Assembly: GCF_016587415.1 (NCBI RefSeq)
Contig: NZ_BNJI01000001.1
Span: forward strand, 5,309,501 to 5,373,500
Direction of reading: 5' to 3'
Origin: Ktedonobacter sp. SOSP1-85
Lineage (GTDB): Bacteria > Chloroflexota > Ktedonobacteria > Ktedonobacterales > Ktedonobacteraceae
DNA: 64,000 bases
The position numbers were made by a program, and so were the translations under genes. The notes below the pieces were generated by a model that ran no database searches, was not told where the DNA came from, and saw only the letters and a list, made by a program, of their open reading frames with translations. Positions 17,728-25,699 of this stretch are shown here, in pieces. The first letter of the stretch is position 1. Each line of letters opens with the position of its first letter.

Positions 17728-18076
17728 TCTGGCCCCTTCTATGAACGCACACGTGATCTTGATCCACTGACGCCTATTGTAGCAGAGTGTCCGGAAGAAC
17801 GCAAGTTCCAGGCCTCTGACCCTGCTCTCTTTCCTCTCATCCAGCAGAGGCGGCGATTCATCCCGGCATGAATGACCGGGGCTTTCTCTCCGCGTTCTCT
17901 GTAAAGCTATTCTACACTCTGTAGACATGGTTCTAGGAGCATTTTTCATGCCCTCCGAAACTCATATTCGGTGACAGGCGTCAGCGGCTATCACTCCGCC
18001 CCATGACATAGAGGACATACAGAGCGGCATCCATGGGTTATTTAAGAAAAAGGGAATAGTGGTCGTGCCTTCTCTC

Positions 18077-18105
18077 TTGTTTATATCCTCTATAGAGGAT
18101 ATAAT
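18077..18105 (+). promoter_or_regulatory. Promoter with a perfect 24-bp operator of the XRE-cupin gene
   Basis: A sigma-70-type promoter can be read: -35 TTGTTT at 18077-18082, 17-nt spacer, -10 TATAAT at 18100-18105. The spacer and -10 are occupied by a perfect 24-bp palindrome at 18081-18104 with core TCCTCTATAGAGGA. A repressor bound there would block RNA polymerase, so autoregulation by the XRE-cupin protein is likely. A GGAGGTG ribosome binding site follows at 18114-18120. Confidence 0.75.
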
Positions 18106-18128
18106 TTCTCTATGGAGGTGATTTTGTT

Positions 18129-18740
18129 ATGGAAGTACCAATGCCACGTTTGGCGAGTGGACTTGATCTGACTGACTTAGGAGCGCGTATTCGGTCGGAA
18201 CGACTCCGTCGGCATCTCTCTCTTGAGGTCCTTTCTTCACAATCGGGAGTCAGCAGTAGTATGCTCTCCGACATTGAGCGCGGCAAAAAGGTGCCATCCG
18301 TCCTCGTGCTTGATTCTATTGCAACAGCCCTGGGAACCAGTCTCGCTCGGCTTCTTGAAGAAGAACAACAAGCAAAGGTGATTGTTCTGTGTCATAGGGA
18401 GCAAGAGGTTGTACAAGATCCGTCAGGTTGGGAGCGGCGCATTCTCTCTCCCGTTTTGCCTGGAATAGAGTTTGAGTTTATGCGTACCACCATCTTGCCT
18501 GGAGTCGATGCGGGGGTCTTTCTTCCTCACGGCACTGGTTCTCGCGAATATATCGCTGTCGAAGAAGGAACCTTGCAACTGACCTTGAACGGCACTGTTT
18601 ATCTGCTCCAGGCGGGAGATAGTATCTATTATGCTGGCGACTGCCAGCATGCTTTTGCCAATCCAGGGGAAAAGCCCTGCACCTATTACCTTGTGATGGA
18701 GATTCCACCCTCTCCCGTTCCACATGTTCATCATAGATAG
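18129..18740 (+). CDS. XRE-family regulator with C-terminal cupin domain
   Basis: The protein is 203 residues. Residues 15-75 form an XRE helix-turn-helix (LGARIRSERLRRHLSLEVLS, SMLSDIERGKKVPS); residues 120-195 form a cupin beta-barrel (HGTGSREYIAVEEG, GDSIYYAGDCQHAF). This architecture is typical of small-molecule-responsive repressors such as PuuR or SutR, where the cupin senses an amine or amino acid. It is followed after 12 bases by an amino-acid decarboxylase and a phosphatase, so control of that operon by the decarboxylase substrate or product is a reasonable inference. A perfect palindrome in its own promoter suggests autorepression. The cupin has few of the usual metal-binding His residues, so it may bind its ligand without metal. 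Confidence 0.9.
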   Translation: MEVPMPRLASGLDLTDLGARIRSERLRRHLSLEVLSSQSGVSSSMLSDIERGKKVPSVLVLDSIATALGTSLARLLEEEQQAKVIVLCHREQEVVQDPSGWERRILSPVLPGIEFEFMRTTILPGVDAGVFLPHGTGSREYIAVEEGTLQLTLNGTVYLLQAGDSIYYAGDCQHAFANPGEKPCTYYLVMEIPPSPVPHVHHR

Positions 18741-18752
18741 CGAGTTCGTTGT

Positions 18753-20234
18753 ATGTCTGATTCCTTCGTATCTCCTCTTGTAGAGGATCTGGTCACGTTT
18801 CGCCAACTCGGCCATCTGGCAGTCGATATGGCCGCCGATTACCTCGAAACTCTCCGAGATCGCCCGGTATTCGTCCCTATGACTCCTGATGAGCGACAGG
18901 AGTTACTGACCCAGGACTTGTCCGAAGAGGGAATACCGCCAGAAGAACTGTTGACCATTATTCGCGATCGTCTTTTTACCCATCCCATGGGCAATGGGCA
19001 TCCTCGCTTTTTCGGCTGGGTCAATTCGCCTCCTGCCCTGCCTGGCATTATCGCCGAATTCTTGGCGGCGGCCCTCAATCCCAGCTGCGCAGGGGGAGAT
19101 CATGCCGCCACTTATCTGGAATATAGTGTCATCCGCTGGCTGATGGAATTGATCGGCTTTCCTCAAGAGAAAAGTATGGGGCTTTTCGTGAGCGGGGCCT
19201 CGATGGCAACGTTGACCTGCCTGGCAGCAGCGCGCTTCTGGGCGGCGAAAGAAACGGGATGGAACGTGCGAGAACGAGGGCTGCAAGCACAGAATCCAGA
19301 TTTGGTCCTCTATCTCTCGGAAGAAGGGCACGGATGCATTCGCAAAGCAGCTGAGATGCTTGGCCTCGGTAGCAACGCCTTGCACCTGATTCCAACCGAT
19401 TCAACCTTTCGGATGGATGTGACTGCACTTCGAGCAGCCATTCAAGCTGACCGAGCTGCGGGACGACAGCCTTTTTGTGTGGCGGCAAGTGCAGGAACGG
19501 TCAATACCGGGGCAATCGATCCTTTGTCTCTCCTGGCAGATATGTGTGCAGAAGAGTCACTCTGGTTGCATGTGGATGGGGCCTATGGTGCGGTAGGCAA
19601 AGTGGACCCGCAGGTTGCGCCTCTGTTTGAGGGAATTGAGCGTGCACAGTCGGTCGCCATCGATCCTCACAAATGGCTCTCTGTCCCCGTCGAATGTGGC
19701 TGTGCCCTGGTTTCAGATAAACACCTGCTTCGTGAAACCTTTAGCCTTGTTCCTCCCTATCTGCAGCTTGAAGAAGGCAAAGGTTTTGCGAATCTCCCCT
19801 GGTTCTCCGAGTATGGTTTCCAGCAAACCCGCGGTTTTCGCGCACTGAAGGTATGGATGGTCTTACAAACCACGGGACGTCAGGGGCTGGTACAGCGTAT
19901 CCAGCATCATAATGCCCTTGCGCAGCAGCTGGCATCGCTGATTGATGCAGCTCCTGACTTTGAACGTGTTGCTCCAGTGACGCTGTCTATCGTCTGTTTC
20001 TGCTACCTGCCTCTGGAACTGCAAGGAGATGAGGCGGGTATTGAGCAGATGAACCGTGCTCTGGTTCCCTTGCTCCAATTGACAGGAGAAGCCTTTCTCA
20101 CCAGTACTGTCCTTCACGGCCAGTTTGCGTTACGTGCTTGCATCCTTCACGATGCTACAACTCCGGATGATCTCAGGATCTTATTGGAGAGCGTGCGGCA
20201 CGCAGCAGCGCTTTCCCGAAAGCAGGAGCAATGA
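18753..20234 (+). CDS. Group II PLP-dependent amino-acid decarboxylase (AADC-like)
   Basis: The protein is 493 residues, the usual length of the aromatic-amino-acid/glutamate decarboxylase family. Seen motifs: NPSCAGGDHAATYLE in the substrate pocket, VSGASMATLTCLAAAR, VAASAGTVNTGAIDPL, the PLP Asp in HVDGAYGA and the PLP Lys in DPHKWLSVP. The enzyme removes the alpha-carboxyl of an amino acid to give an amine and CO2 in the cytoplasm; whether the substrate is aromatic, glutamate or another acid cannot be told. It lies 12 bases after the XRE-cupin regulator and overlaps the HAD gene by 4 bases, so the three form one operon. No clear Shine-Dalgarno precedes its ATG, which suggests coupling to the regulator gene. 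Confidence 0.9.
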   Translation: MSDSFVSPLVEDLVTFRQLGHLAVDMAADYLETLRDRPVFVPMTPDERQELLTQDLSEEGIPPEELLTIIRDRLFTHPMGNGHPRFFGWVNSPPALPGIIAEFLAAALNPSCAGGDHAATYLEYSVIRWLMELIGFPQEKSMGLFVSGASMATLTCLAAARFWAAKETGWNVRERGLQAQNPDLVLYLSEEGHGCIRKAAEMLGLGSNALHLIPTDSTFRMDVTALRAAIQADRAAGRQPFCVAASAGTVNTGAIDPLSLLADMCAEESLWLHVDGAYGAVGKVDPQVAPLFEGIERAQSVAIDPHKWLSVPVECGCALVSDKHLLRETFSLVPPYLQLEEGKGFANLPWFSEYGFQQTRGFRALKVWMVLQTTGRQGLVQRIQHHNALAQQLASLIDAAPDFERVAPVTLSIVCFCYLPLELQGDEAGIEQMNRALVPLLQLTGEAFLTSTVLHGQFALRACILHDATTPDDLRILLESVRHAAALSRKQEQ

Positions 20235-20698
20235 CCATGGAGAAACACTACAGTGCCTACTTTTTTGACCTGGGCGGCACATTACTTGCCCTTGAGCAGG
20301 ATGAGATCGCCTGCTCTGAGACGGGGAAGGTCACGCTATTGCCAGGTGTGAGAGATCATCTTTTGCCTCTACGCGGAACACCTGTGTTTGTTATTACCAA
20401 TCAAGCAGCTGTGGCTTTGGGGCAACTCTCTGAAGCGACAGCGCGAGGCTTTATTGACCAGATCAATGCTGCGGTTGGACAGGTGATTACTGACTATCGC
20501 ATCTGTATGCACCATCCGCTCGCTGGCTGCCCTTGCCGTAAGCCACAACCTGGAATGGTTTTCGACCTGGCGCGAACGCATGCGATCAATCTGGCACAGG
20601 CCGTGTTGATTGGAGATACTGCAAACGATGAGCAATGTGCTCAACTCGCTGGTATAGGGACATTTTTATGGGCACATGATTTTTTCCCATCCTGTTAG
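20231..20698 (+). CDS. HAD-IIIA-type phosphatase (GmhB-like)
   Basis: The protein is 155 residues; its ATG overlaps the decarboxylase stop (ATGA), a sign of translational coupling. HAD motifs: I YFFDLGGTL, II VITNQAAVA, III KPQPGM, IV GDTANDEQ. A Cys/His cluster CMHHPLAGCPC sits before motif III, as in D-glycero-manno-heptose-bisphosphate phosphatases. Motif I is odd: the second Asp of D-x-D-G-T, the general acid in phosphatases, is Gly here. Phosphatase activity may be weak or the protein may act differently. Its substrate is unknown; in this operon it might act on a phosphorylated amine-pathway metabolite (inference). Confidence 0.8.
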   Translation: MTMEKHYSAYFFDLGGTLLALEQDEIACSETGKVTLLPGVRDHLLPLRGTPVFVITNQAAVALGQLSEATARGFIDQINAAVGQVITDYRICMHHPLAGCPCRKPQPGMVFDLARTHAINLAQAVLIGDTANDEQCAQLAGIGTFLWAHDFFPSC

Positions 20699-20939
20699 GT
20701 TGATACCCCAACATATGCTATTTTTTCATCCTCTTCATACTAATGAAGGACGACAGAGCGAGCAGAAAGCTTTCCCCCGATTCTCCTTTCTTCCGCACCG
20801 GCGAAGGAAACGAGAATCGGCAAGCAATCAGAACCTCCTCTGTTTCAAGATGATTGCGTGGACACAACACAGACGTGTGTTCCACGTCGTACATACGAGT
20901 ATGTATTTGGAAAAAACAGGAAAATAGGAGAACATTGAT
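20699..20939. promoter_or_regulatory. Intergenic region with a 16-bp palindrome (20891-20906)
   Basis: No gene is visible. Upstream of the DUF2795 gene lies a perfect palindrome, TACATAC-GA-GTATGTA, 34 bases before the ATG, a good operator candidate. An imperfect GTGGACACA/TGTGTTCCAC pair lies just before it. Confidence 0.45.
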
Positions 20940-21152
20940 ATGTCACAACAACCAGTGAATTCCGCTCAGGTCGAGAAGTGCCTCAAGGGAATGGATTATC
21001 CGGCCGACAAACAAGAAGTGATCAACTATGCCAAGCAACATGGAGCCGATGCGCAAGTTGAACAAATGCTGAATCGCTTACCCAATGAGACATTCAATAA
21101 GCCGACGGATGTCAGCAAGGCGATTGGCGATATGGATCGTGGTCAGAGATAA
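20940..21152 (+). CDS. DUF2795 family small protein
   Basis: The protein is 70 residues with the DUF2795 pattern VEKCLKGMDYPADKQEVINYAKQHGA and LPNETFNKPTDVSKAIG. The family is widespread in bacteria and of unknown function; the fold is small and helical. AGGAG lies 9 nt before the ATG. It has its own likely operator upstream and a strong intrinsic terminator downstream, so it is transcribed alone. Confidence 0.85.
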   Translation: MSQQPVNSAQVEKCLKGMDYPADKQEVINYAKQHGADAQVEQMLNRLPNETFNKPTDVSKAIGDMDRGQR

Positions 21153-21180
21153 GCACGTGTAAGACGCACATGGAAGAGAC

Positions 21181-21228
21181 ACGACTGGGAAAGCATAAGC
21201 TATCATATGCTTTCCCAGTCGTTTTTTT
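21181..21228 (+). terminator. Intrinsic terminator of the DUF2795 gene
   Basis: A 17-bp perfect stem (21181-21197 with 21206-21222), an 8-nt loop and a run of seven T make a textbook Rho-independent terminator. Confidence 0.9.
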
Positions 21229-21297
21229 AACTCCATTCTTATTGTTGCTCCGCTTTGTTGTAGAGTCCGAAATACGAAGATGGAGGTGATTGAATCC

Positions 21298-21325
21298 TTG
21301 ACAAGAGAAATTTGTTGATTATAAT
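21298..21325 (+). promoter_or_regulatory. Sigma-70-type promoter of the TetR gene
   Basis: Consensus TTGACA at 21298-21303 and TATAAT at 21320-21325 are separated by 16 nt. The -10 lies inside an AT-rich, imperfectly symmetric segment (about 21318-21334), a plausible autoregulatory operator. AGGAGAGG lies just before the ATG at 21365. Confidence 0.75.
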
Positions 21326-21364
21326 TAATAGTCAGAGTGTCTTTTTATTAATTGAGGAGAGGCA

Positions 21365-22105
21365 ATGGCACGAATCGTTAGACCAGAACAATACGCAGCC
21401 AAACGTGCACAGATCCTCAATACGGCCCAGCGACTGATGTTGAGCAAGGGGTATGAGTGCATGTCGATCCAGGACATCCTGGAGGAAGTGCGAATCTCAA
21501 GAGGGGCCTTCCATCATTATTTCGCCTCGCGCGAAGCCTTGTTAGAAGCCTTCATCAAGCAGATCAAGGAAGAGTCGGGGAAGCCGCTTCGACAGCTCAT
21601 TGATGACCCTAAGCTGAGCGCCCGCGAAAAATTCCAGGGCTTCTTTGATACGCTGGACCGCTTGAGAATGGAGCGCAAGGCGGAAGTGGTCAGGATTGGG
21701 CGTGTCTGGTATTCCGATAGCAATGCCGTTGTGCGACTCAGAGTGACTGAGGCGATTGCCAGACAGCGAGCGCAACTGCTCAACGAGATCGTCCGGCAAG
21801 GCATTCAGGAAGGCAGCTTTGTCGTCGCTTATCCTGACAACGCAGGGGAAGTCATTGTGACCCTGCTACAAGGGATGGGAGACAGGCATGCTGAATTACT
21901 GTTCGCCTTAGACCGGACACGCGACAATGATCAACGCCTCATTGAAGAGATAGTTACTACCCATGCCGTCTACATGGATGCTATCGAGCGAGTATTAGGT
22001 GTGCCACCGCACACCTTCTACCGAACCAATGCCGAAGGGGTGCAACTCTGGGTTGAAGCGATACGAGAGAATAATCAGCAGGAAGATCCAGGGCAAGCTC
22101 CCTAA
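21365..22105 (+). CDS. TetR/AcrR-family transcriptional regulator
   Basis: The protein is 246 residues. The N-terminal 60 residues are a TetR helix-turn-helix (ILNTAQRLMLSKGYE, MSIQDILEEVRISRGAFHHYF). The helical C-terminal ligand-binding domain has no recognisable specificity signature. TetR proteins usually repress an adjacent gene until a small hydrophobic ligand binds. Here the stop codon overlaps a TAATG and a membrane methyltransferase follows, so the two are probably co-transcribed and co-regulated. Confidence 0.9.
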   Translation: MARIVRPEQYAAKRAQILNTAQRLMLSKGYECMSIQDILEEVRISRGAFHHYFASREALLEAFIKQIKEESGKPLRQLIDDPKLSAREKFQGFFDTLDRLRMERKAEVVRIGRVWYSDSNAVVRLRVTEAIARQRAQLLNEIVRQGIQEGSFVVAYPDNAGEVIVTLLQGMGDRHAELLFALDRTRDNDQRLIEEIVTTHAVYMDAIERVLGVPPHTFYRTNAEGVQLWVEAIRENNQQEDPGQAP

Positions 22106-22188
22106 TGGGGTTACAACACCGTCCTCCACGTCCAATTGGCAAGCGAATGAGCCAAGAGAACGCGCGACGAGAAAAGAGAGAAGCGATC

Positions 22189-22863
22189 ATGAAAACTGGT
22201 CTTCAAGCAGTCGGTACTGGACTTATTGGACTTGTAGTGTTTGGGTTGGTGTTGTTTTTGCCAGCGTGGACGTTCAATTACTGGCAGGCATGGGTTTTTA
22301 TTGCCGTCTTTACCCTCTCGACGAGTGTCCCTAGCATCTACTTGAGTCTGAAGAACCCGGCAGCCCTTGAGCGGCGTATGCATGCCGGGCCAATGGCGGA
22401 AACCAGAACAGTGCAGAAAATTATCATCTCTGTTGCACTCCTGTCGCTGCCAGCGGTGATGATATTCAGCGCCTTCGACCATCGTTTTGGCTGGTCGCCA
22501 GTTCCAACGGCTGTCTCAGTGATTGGGGATGCTCTGGTCGCGATTGGACTTGGTATCGCCATGCTTGTGGTCATACAGAATAGTTATGCAGCCGCCAACA
22601 TCACGGTAGAGGCGGGCCAGAAAGTCATCTCCACTGGTCTCTATGGGCTCGTGCGGCACCCGATGTATGTGGGAACGCTGATCATGATGGTAGGTATCCC
22701 CCTTGCGCTCGACTCCTGGTGGGGGCTTGTCATCCTCATCCCTGGCGTGATTGGGCTCGCCTTCCGCATCCTCGACGAAGAAAAGATGCTCAAGCAAGAG
22801 TTAGACGGATATAGCGAGTACACACAGAAGGTACACTATCGGTTGGTGCCATACGTGTGGTAA
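22189..22863 (+). CDS. Isoprenylcysteine carboxyl methyltransferase / PEMT-like membrane methyltransferase
   Basis: The protein is about 224 residues from the ATG at 22189, where the first membrane helix begins; the frame is open from an overlapping TAATG at 22105, which would add 28 basic residues. There are about five hydrophobic segments and the family signature near the C-terminus: TGLYGLVRHPMYVG followed by LDEEKMLKQELDGYSEYTQKVHYRLVP, matching the S-adenosylmethionine-binding RHPxY...EE...Y pattern of ICMT and phospholipid N-methyltransferases. Such bacterial enzymes methylate lipids or small lipophilic molecules at the membrane; the substrate is not known. The start choice is uncertain. 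Confidence 0.85.
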   Translation: MKTGLQAVGTGLIGLVVFGLVLFLPAWTFNYWQAWVFIAVFTLSTSVPSIYLSLKNPAALERRMHAGPMAETRTVQKIIISVALLSLPAVMIFSAFDHRFGWSPVPTAVSVIGDALVAIGLGIAMLVVIQNSYAAANITVEAGQKVISTGLYGLVRHPMYVGTLIMMVGIPLALDSWWGLVILIPGVIGLAFRILDEEKMLKQELDGYSEYTQKVHYRLVPYVW

Positions 22864-22890
22864 AGGCGGAATTGCAGGAATAAAGGCTGG

Positions 22891-22936
22891 AGAAGCGTTT
22901 ATCGCCCCATTGATGATGTTAGGGGAAAACGCTTCT
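22891..22936. terminator. Bidirectional terminator
   Basis: Arms 22891-22900 and 22927-22936 (AGAAGCGTTT and its complement) with an inner CCCC/GGGG pair. The plus strand continues with TTTCATT. It lies between the convergent methyltransferase and heavy-metal-domain genes. Confidence 0.65.
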
Positions 22937-22947
22937 TTCATTGCTAT

Positions 22948-23193
22948 TTATGCTTTTTTCCAACGAACCTTGTACTGATGAGATGTTCCCGCTGATTGTT
23001 GCTCAATGGCCGTTTCAATGTGTGTGGTGGGTAGATCTTCCGCTGTCGTCAAAATGACGGTAGCTTCGTTGTCCTGTGTACGTGTGAGTTCGACCTGTTG
23101 GGTACCAGGAAGCGCCAGAAGTGCCTGACGAATCCGGGCGTCGCATTTCTCGCACGTGACATCTTCGACCTGAAAATGATACTGGTGCGACAT
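22948..23193 (-). CDS. Heavy-metal-associated (HMA) domain protein, CopZ-like
   Basis: The protein is 81 residues, a single ferredoxin-like HMA domain. The metal-binding pair is present as VTCEKCDARIRQAL (C-x-x-C; the usual consensus is M-x-C-x-x-C, here V replaces the Met-associated position). Such proteins carry Cu(I) or another soft metal in the cytoplasm and hand it to a P-type ATPase or a repressor. No copper ATPase gene is near, so the partner is unknown. GGAAAC/GGAACC-type purines precede the ATG. Confidence 0.85.
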   Translation of the reverse strand: MSHQYHFQVEDVTCEKCDARIRQALLALPGTQQVELTRTQDNEATVILTTAEDLPTTHIETAIEQQSAGTSHQYKVRWKKA

Positions 23194-23397
23194 GAAGGGT
23201 TCCTTTCTTTACCGCTAGCTTACTTCATGTTTTTCCTTCGCTCCCTTCAAGAACATGGAGGAGGAATGGTTACCGTTTTCGAAGAACGCACGACATATAT
23301 CTATTTCCACCTCTAGTGTACTCAAAAGAGAACTGCTTTGTCTACTCGTAGAGCGCTCTATTGATGCTGACATGAAATTAATAACTATCTGACAAAC

Positions 23398-25695
23398 CTA
23401 TTCCGCATCGACTTGCCAGATGATCACTGAGTGATCAGCGGAGGCAGAGGCCAGGAAACGACCATCAGGTGACCAGGAAAGGTCGAAGATATCGCTACTG
23501 TGTCCATTGTTTTTGCCAAAGGATAGGTCGGGCAACTTAAAACCGTTGCTGGTCTTGCGAGAGCGCGAGTTCGCGAGATCCCAGATATAGATCTGGTTAC
23601 TACCAAGGTAACAGCCAGCCACATAGCGGCCATTGGAGGACCAGGCGAGTTTGCTAACCTGGAGTAACCCTTTGAGTACGGGGTCGGCGACGGTCAAAAG
23701 CGTAACAATTTTGTGTTGCTGAAGGTCAAAGATAGCCGCGACATCGAAGGCGTCGACGAGGATCTGATGGGGCAGAGCCAGAGAGGTTGCCAGGCTGCGC
23801 ATATTGAGTGTCTGGTGAGTCTGTGCCCATACCTTGAGCTCAGCAGAGCGGTCGGGAAGAGGGAATACCTGTTGTTTCCCCGTCTGGGGATCCCAGGCGA
23901 GCAGGTGAAACTTGTTGTCCAAACCAAGGAGGAGAGATCCGTCGAGAGACCAGCGAATAACAGAGATTTCATAGTAATCTTTGGTACTCGTAACACTATT
24001 ATTAAAGAGCTTGATAATTCCCCGGCCTTTATTTGGGCCGGGAGCATTCCAGAAAACGACCTGGTTCTGGTCGGTCGCGGTAGCGATAGATTTACCATCA
24101 GGAGACCAGGCAGGCGAGGAAACCTCGTCGATCGTATCATAGTTTCCGCTACGATCACTATTGAGAGCGATACGAGCCTGGGGTGTGAAGACATCAATAG
24201 TCGCAACCGTCCTACTAAAAATATACGTCACAGATGCACCCCTCTCATGAGGGGCGGTTACCAGAAAGCGGCCATCAGGGGACCAGCCCAGGTCATGGCG
24301 ATAGTTTTCCGCGAATAGTTTCCATTGAGCAGCAGGCTGTGTAACTGATCGTGTTGTTTTTGTCGGTGTTTGTAAGATAGAGGTTGGGTCCCAGACCATG
24401 ATCCGGGTATCGAGACCGCCAGATGCGAGAAAACGCCCCTGAGGGTTCCAGCACACATTATTCACACCATCGGCATGCCCGGTAAACTTAAGGCGAGGAA
24501 TACCTGGAATCAGGCGTTGTGGCCCACGGCGCGGTGTTGCTTCTGGTTGATAGGCGTTGGCGAGGGCGTAGCCTCCGCCAGCCAGGAGTATGGTAGCGGC
24601 AGCTCCTCCAAGCAGAAGCGAGCGGCGTGAGAGAGGCCGATGCGCGCCAGCAGTTGTAGCTAACTGTTCTTGTGCCGCCTGATCTCCAACGCTGTTTGCG
24701 TTCTGGGAGCGTGACCGATCACGGGGGGAGACTTCGCCCGCCTGTGATGTCTCCTGAGGAGGAGAAGAGCGACGTGCAGAGTGTAGCTCGTCCATGGGTT
24801 TGATCAAGGTCGAAGCTGGATCGTTTTCAACGCGTGGAACGAGATGCGGCGGGTGATGCAAGCGCTCTAATTCATCAACAAAGGCCACACACGAGGCTGG
24901 GCGCTGATCGGGATCTTTTGCCAGGCCACGTAAGAGGACGTGCTCAATGTCCTGAGAAAGCTCAGGATTGAACTGGCGTGGTGAGGGCGGCACGTCCTGA
25001 ATGTGTTTGAGCGCGACGGCGAAAGGACTATCGCCATCAAAAGGGACATGACCTGTGAGGAGTTTGTAGGCTACGACTGCCAGGCTATAGCGGTCACTGG
25101 CGGGGAGTGCTTTGCCGAGGCTCTGCTCAGGAGCCATATAGAGAGGTGTGCCCGCACCAGCTTTTGTCTGGCTGCGAAATGCCTGAGTCGTGAGTAGCGT
25201 CGCGATGCCGAAGTCAGAGATGAAGAGCCAGTGATCTTGCAGCAACATATTGGCGAGCTTGATATCACGATGCAATATCCGTTTGCTATGCGCGAAATCA
25301 ATGGCCTCAGCAGCCTGGCGCAAGTAGCGTAGCGCAATGGAGCGTGGTAACGGTTGCTCCTGCTCGCGCAAGAGACTCTCAAGTGATCCACCAGAAATAA
25401 GGGGCATGATGAGATACGTTATCACGTCTTCGGCAAGCTCAAACTCGCCGAAATCATGGACGGAAAGGATATGCGGGTGTTCGAGCGAGGCAACCAGGCG
25501 TGCTTCACGATTGAAGGCTTGAAAGTATGTCTGTTGTGAGCGAAAAACTGGCGAAAGCAGTTTCACCGCTACCTGGCGTTGGAGATCGGTATCTTCTGCC
25601 AGCCAGACTTCACCCATCCCGCCGCGTCCCAACAACCTTTGTAAGCGGTAGCGTCCCAGCATCTGATCTTGCCATTGGGTGTGTTGCGCTAACAT
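23398..25695 (-). CDS. Ser/Thr protein kinase with membrane segment and WD40 propeller (A1)
   Basis: The protein is 765 residues. Kinase domain about 15-275: GRGGMGEVW loop, VAVK Lys45, alpha-C Glu64, HRDIKLAN (Asp144, Lys146), DFG at 161, APE at 188; all catalytic residues are present. A disordered Ser/Pro-rich linker (about 285-350) leads to SRRSLLL (356-362), a twin-arginine-like motif directly before the only hydrophobic segment (about 361-380). The rest is a WD40-type propeller with repeated W-[SN]-x-[DN]-G-[RK] and [IV]-x-[IV]-W motifs, ending VIIWQVD. This gives a cytoplasmic kinase and a probably external sensor. Last of four genes in one operon; it is the sister of 27884-30223. Confidence 0.93.
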   Translation of the reverse strand: MLAQHTQWQDQMLGRYRLQRLLGRGGMGEVWLAEDTDLQRQVAVKLLSPVFRSQQTYFQAFNREARLVASLEHPHILSVHDFGEFELAEDVITYLIMPLISGGSLESLLREQEQPLPRSIALRYLRQAAEAIDFAHSKRILHRDIKLANMLLQDHWLFISDFGIATLLTTQAFRSQTKAGAGTPLYMAPEQSLGKALPASDRYSLAVVAYKLLTGHVPFDGDSPFAVALKHIQDVPPSPRQFNPELSQDIEHVLLRGLAKDPDQRPASCVAFVDELERLHHPPHLVPRVENDPASTLIKPMDELHSARRSSPPQETSQAGEVSPRDRSRSQNANSVGDQAAQEQLATTAGAHRPLSRRSLLLGGAAATILLAGGGYALANAYQPEATPRRGPQRLIPGIPRLKFTGHADGVNNVCWNPQGRFLASGGLDTRIMVWDPTSILQTPTKTTRSVTQPAAQWKLFAENYRHDLGWSPDGRFLVTAPHERGASVTYIFSRTVATIDVFTPQARIALNSDRSGNYDTIDEVSSPAWSPDGKSIATATDQNQVVFWNAPGPNKGRGIIKLFNNSVTSTKDYYEISVIRWSLDGSLLLGLDNKFHLLAWDPQTGKQQVFPLPDRSAELKVWAQTHQTLNMRSLATSLALPHQILVDAFDVAAIFDLQQHKIVTLLTVADPVLKGLLQVSKLAWSSNGRYVAGCYLGSNQIYIWDLANSRSRKTSNGFKLPDLSFGKNNGHSSDIFDLSWSPDGRFLASASADHSVIIWQVDAE

Positions 25696-25699
25696 AGGG

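Larger units (their letters stand above)
16075..17900 (-). mobile_element. IS200/IS605-type element carrying only tnpB (approximate ends)
   Basis: The element consists of one tnpB gene with no adjacent tnpA. Downstream of tnpB, the minus strand shows a hairpin of the kind that marks the right end of such elements (stem 16083-16088 with 16098-16103, followed by GGGGAGCTCTCAG). Upstream there is another hairpin at 17862-17881 (CCCGG/CCGGG) typical of left ends. The exact ends are uncertain because no uninterrupted copy is available for comparison. Confidence 0.55.

Noticed and set aside
20676..20927. 83-codon plus-strand frame after the HAD gene
   Set aside because: It overlaps the end of the HAD gene, has no ribosome binding site or conserved pattern and covers the palindromic control region of the DUF2795 gene.
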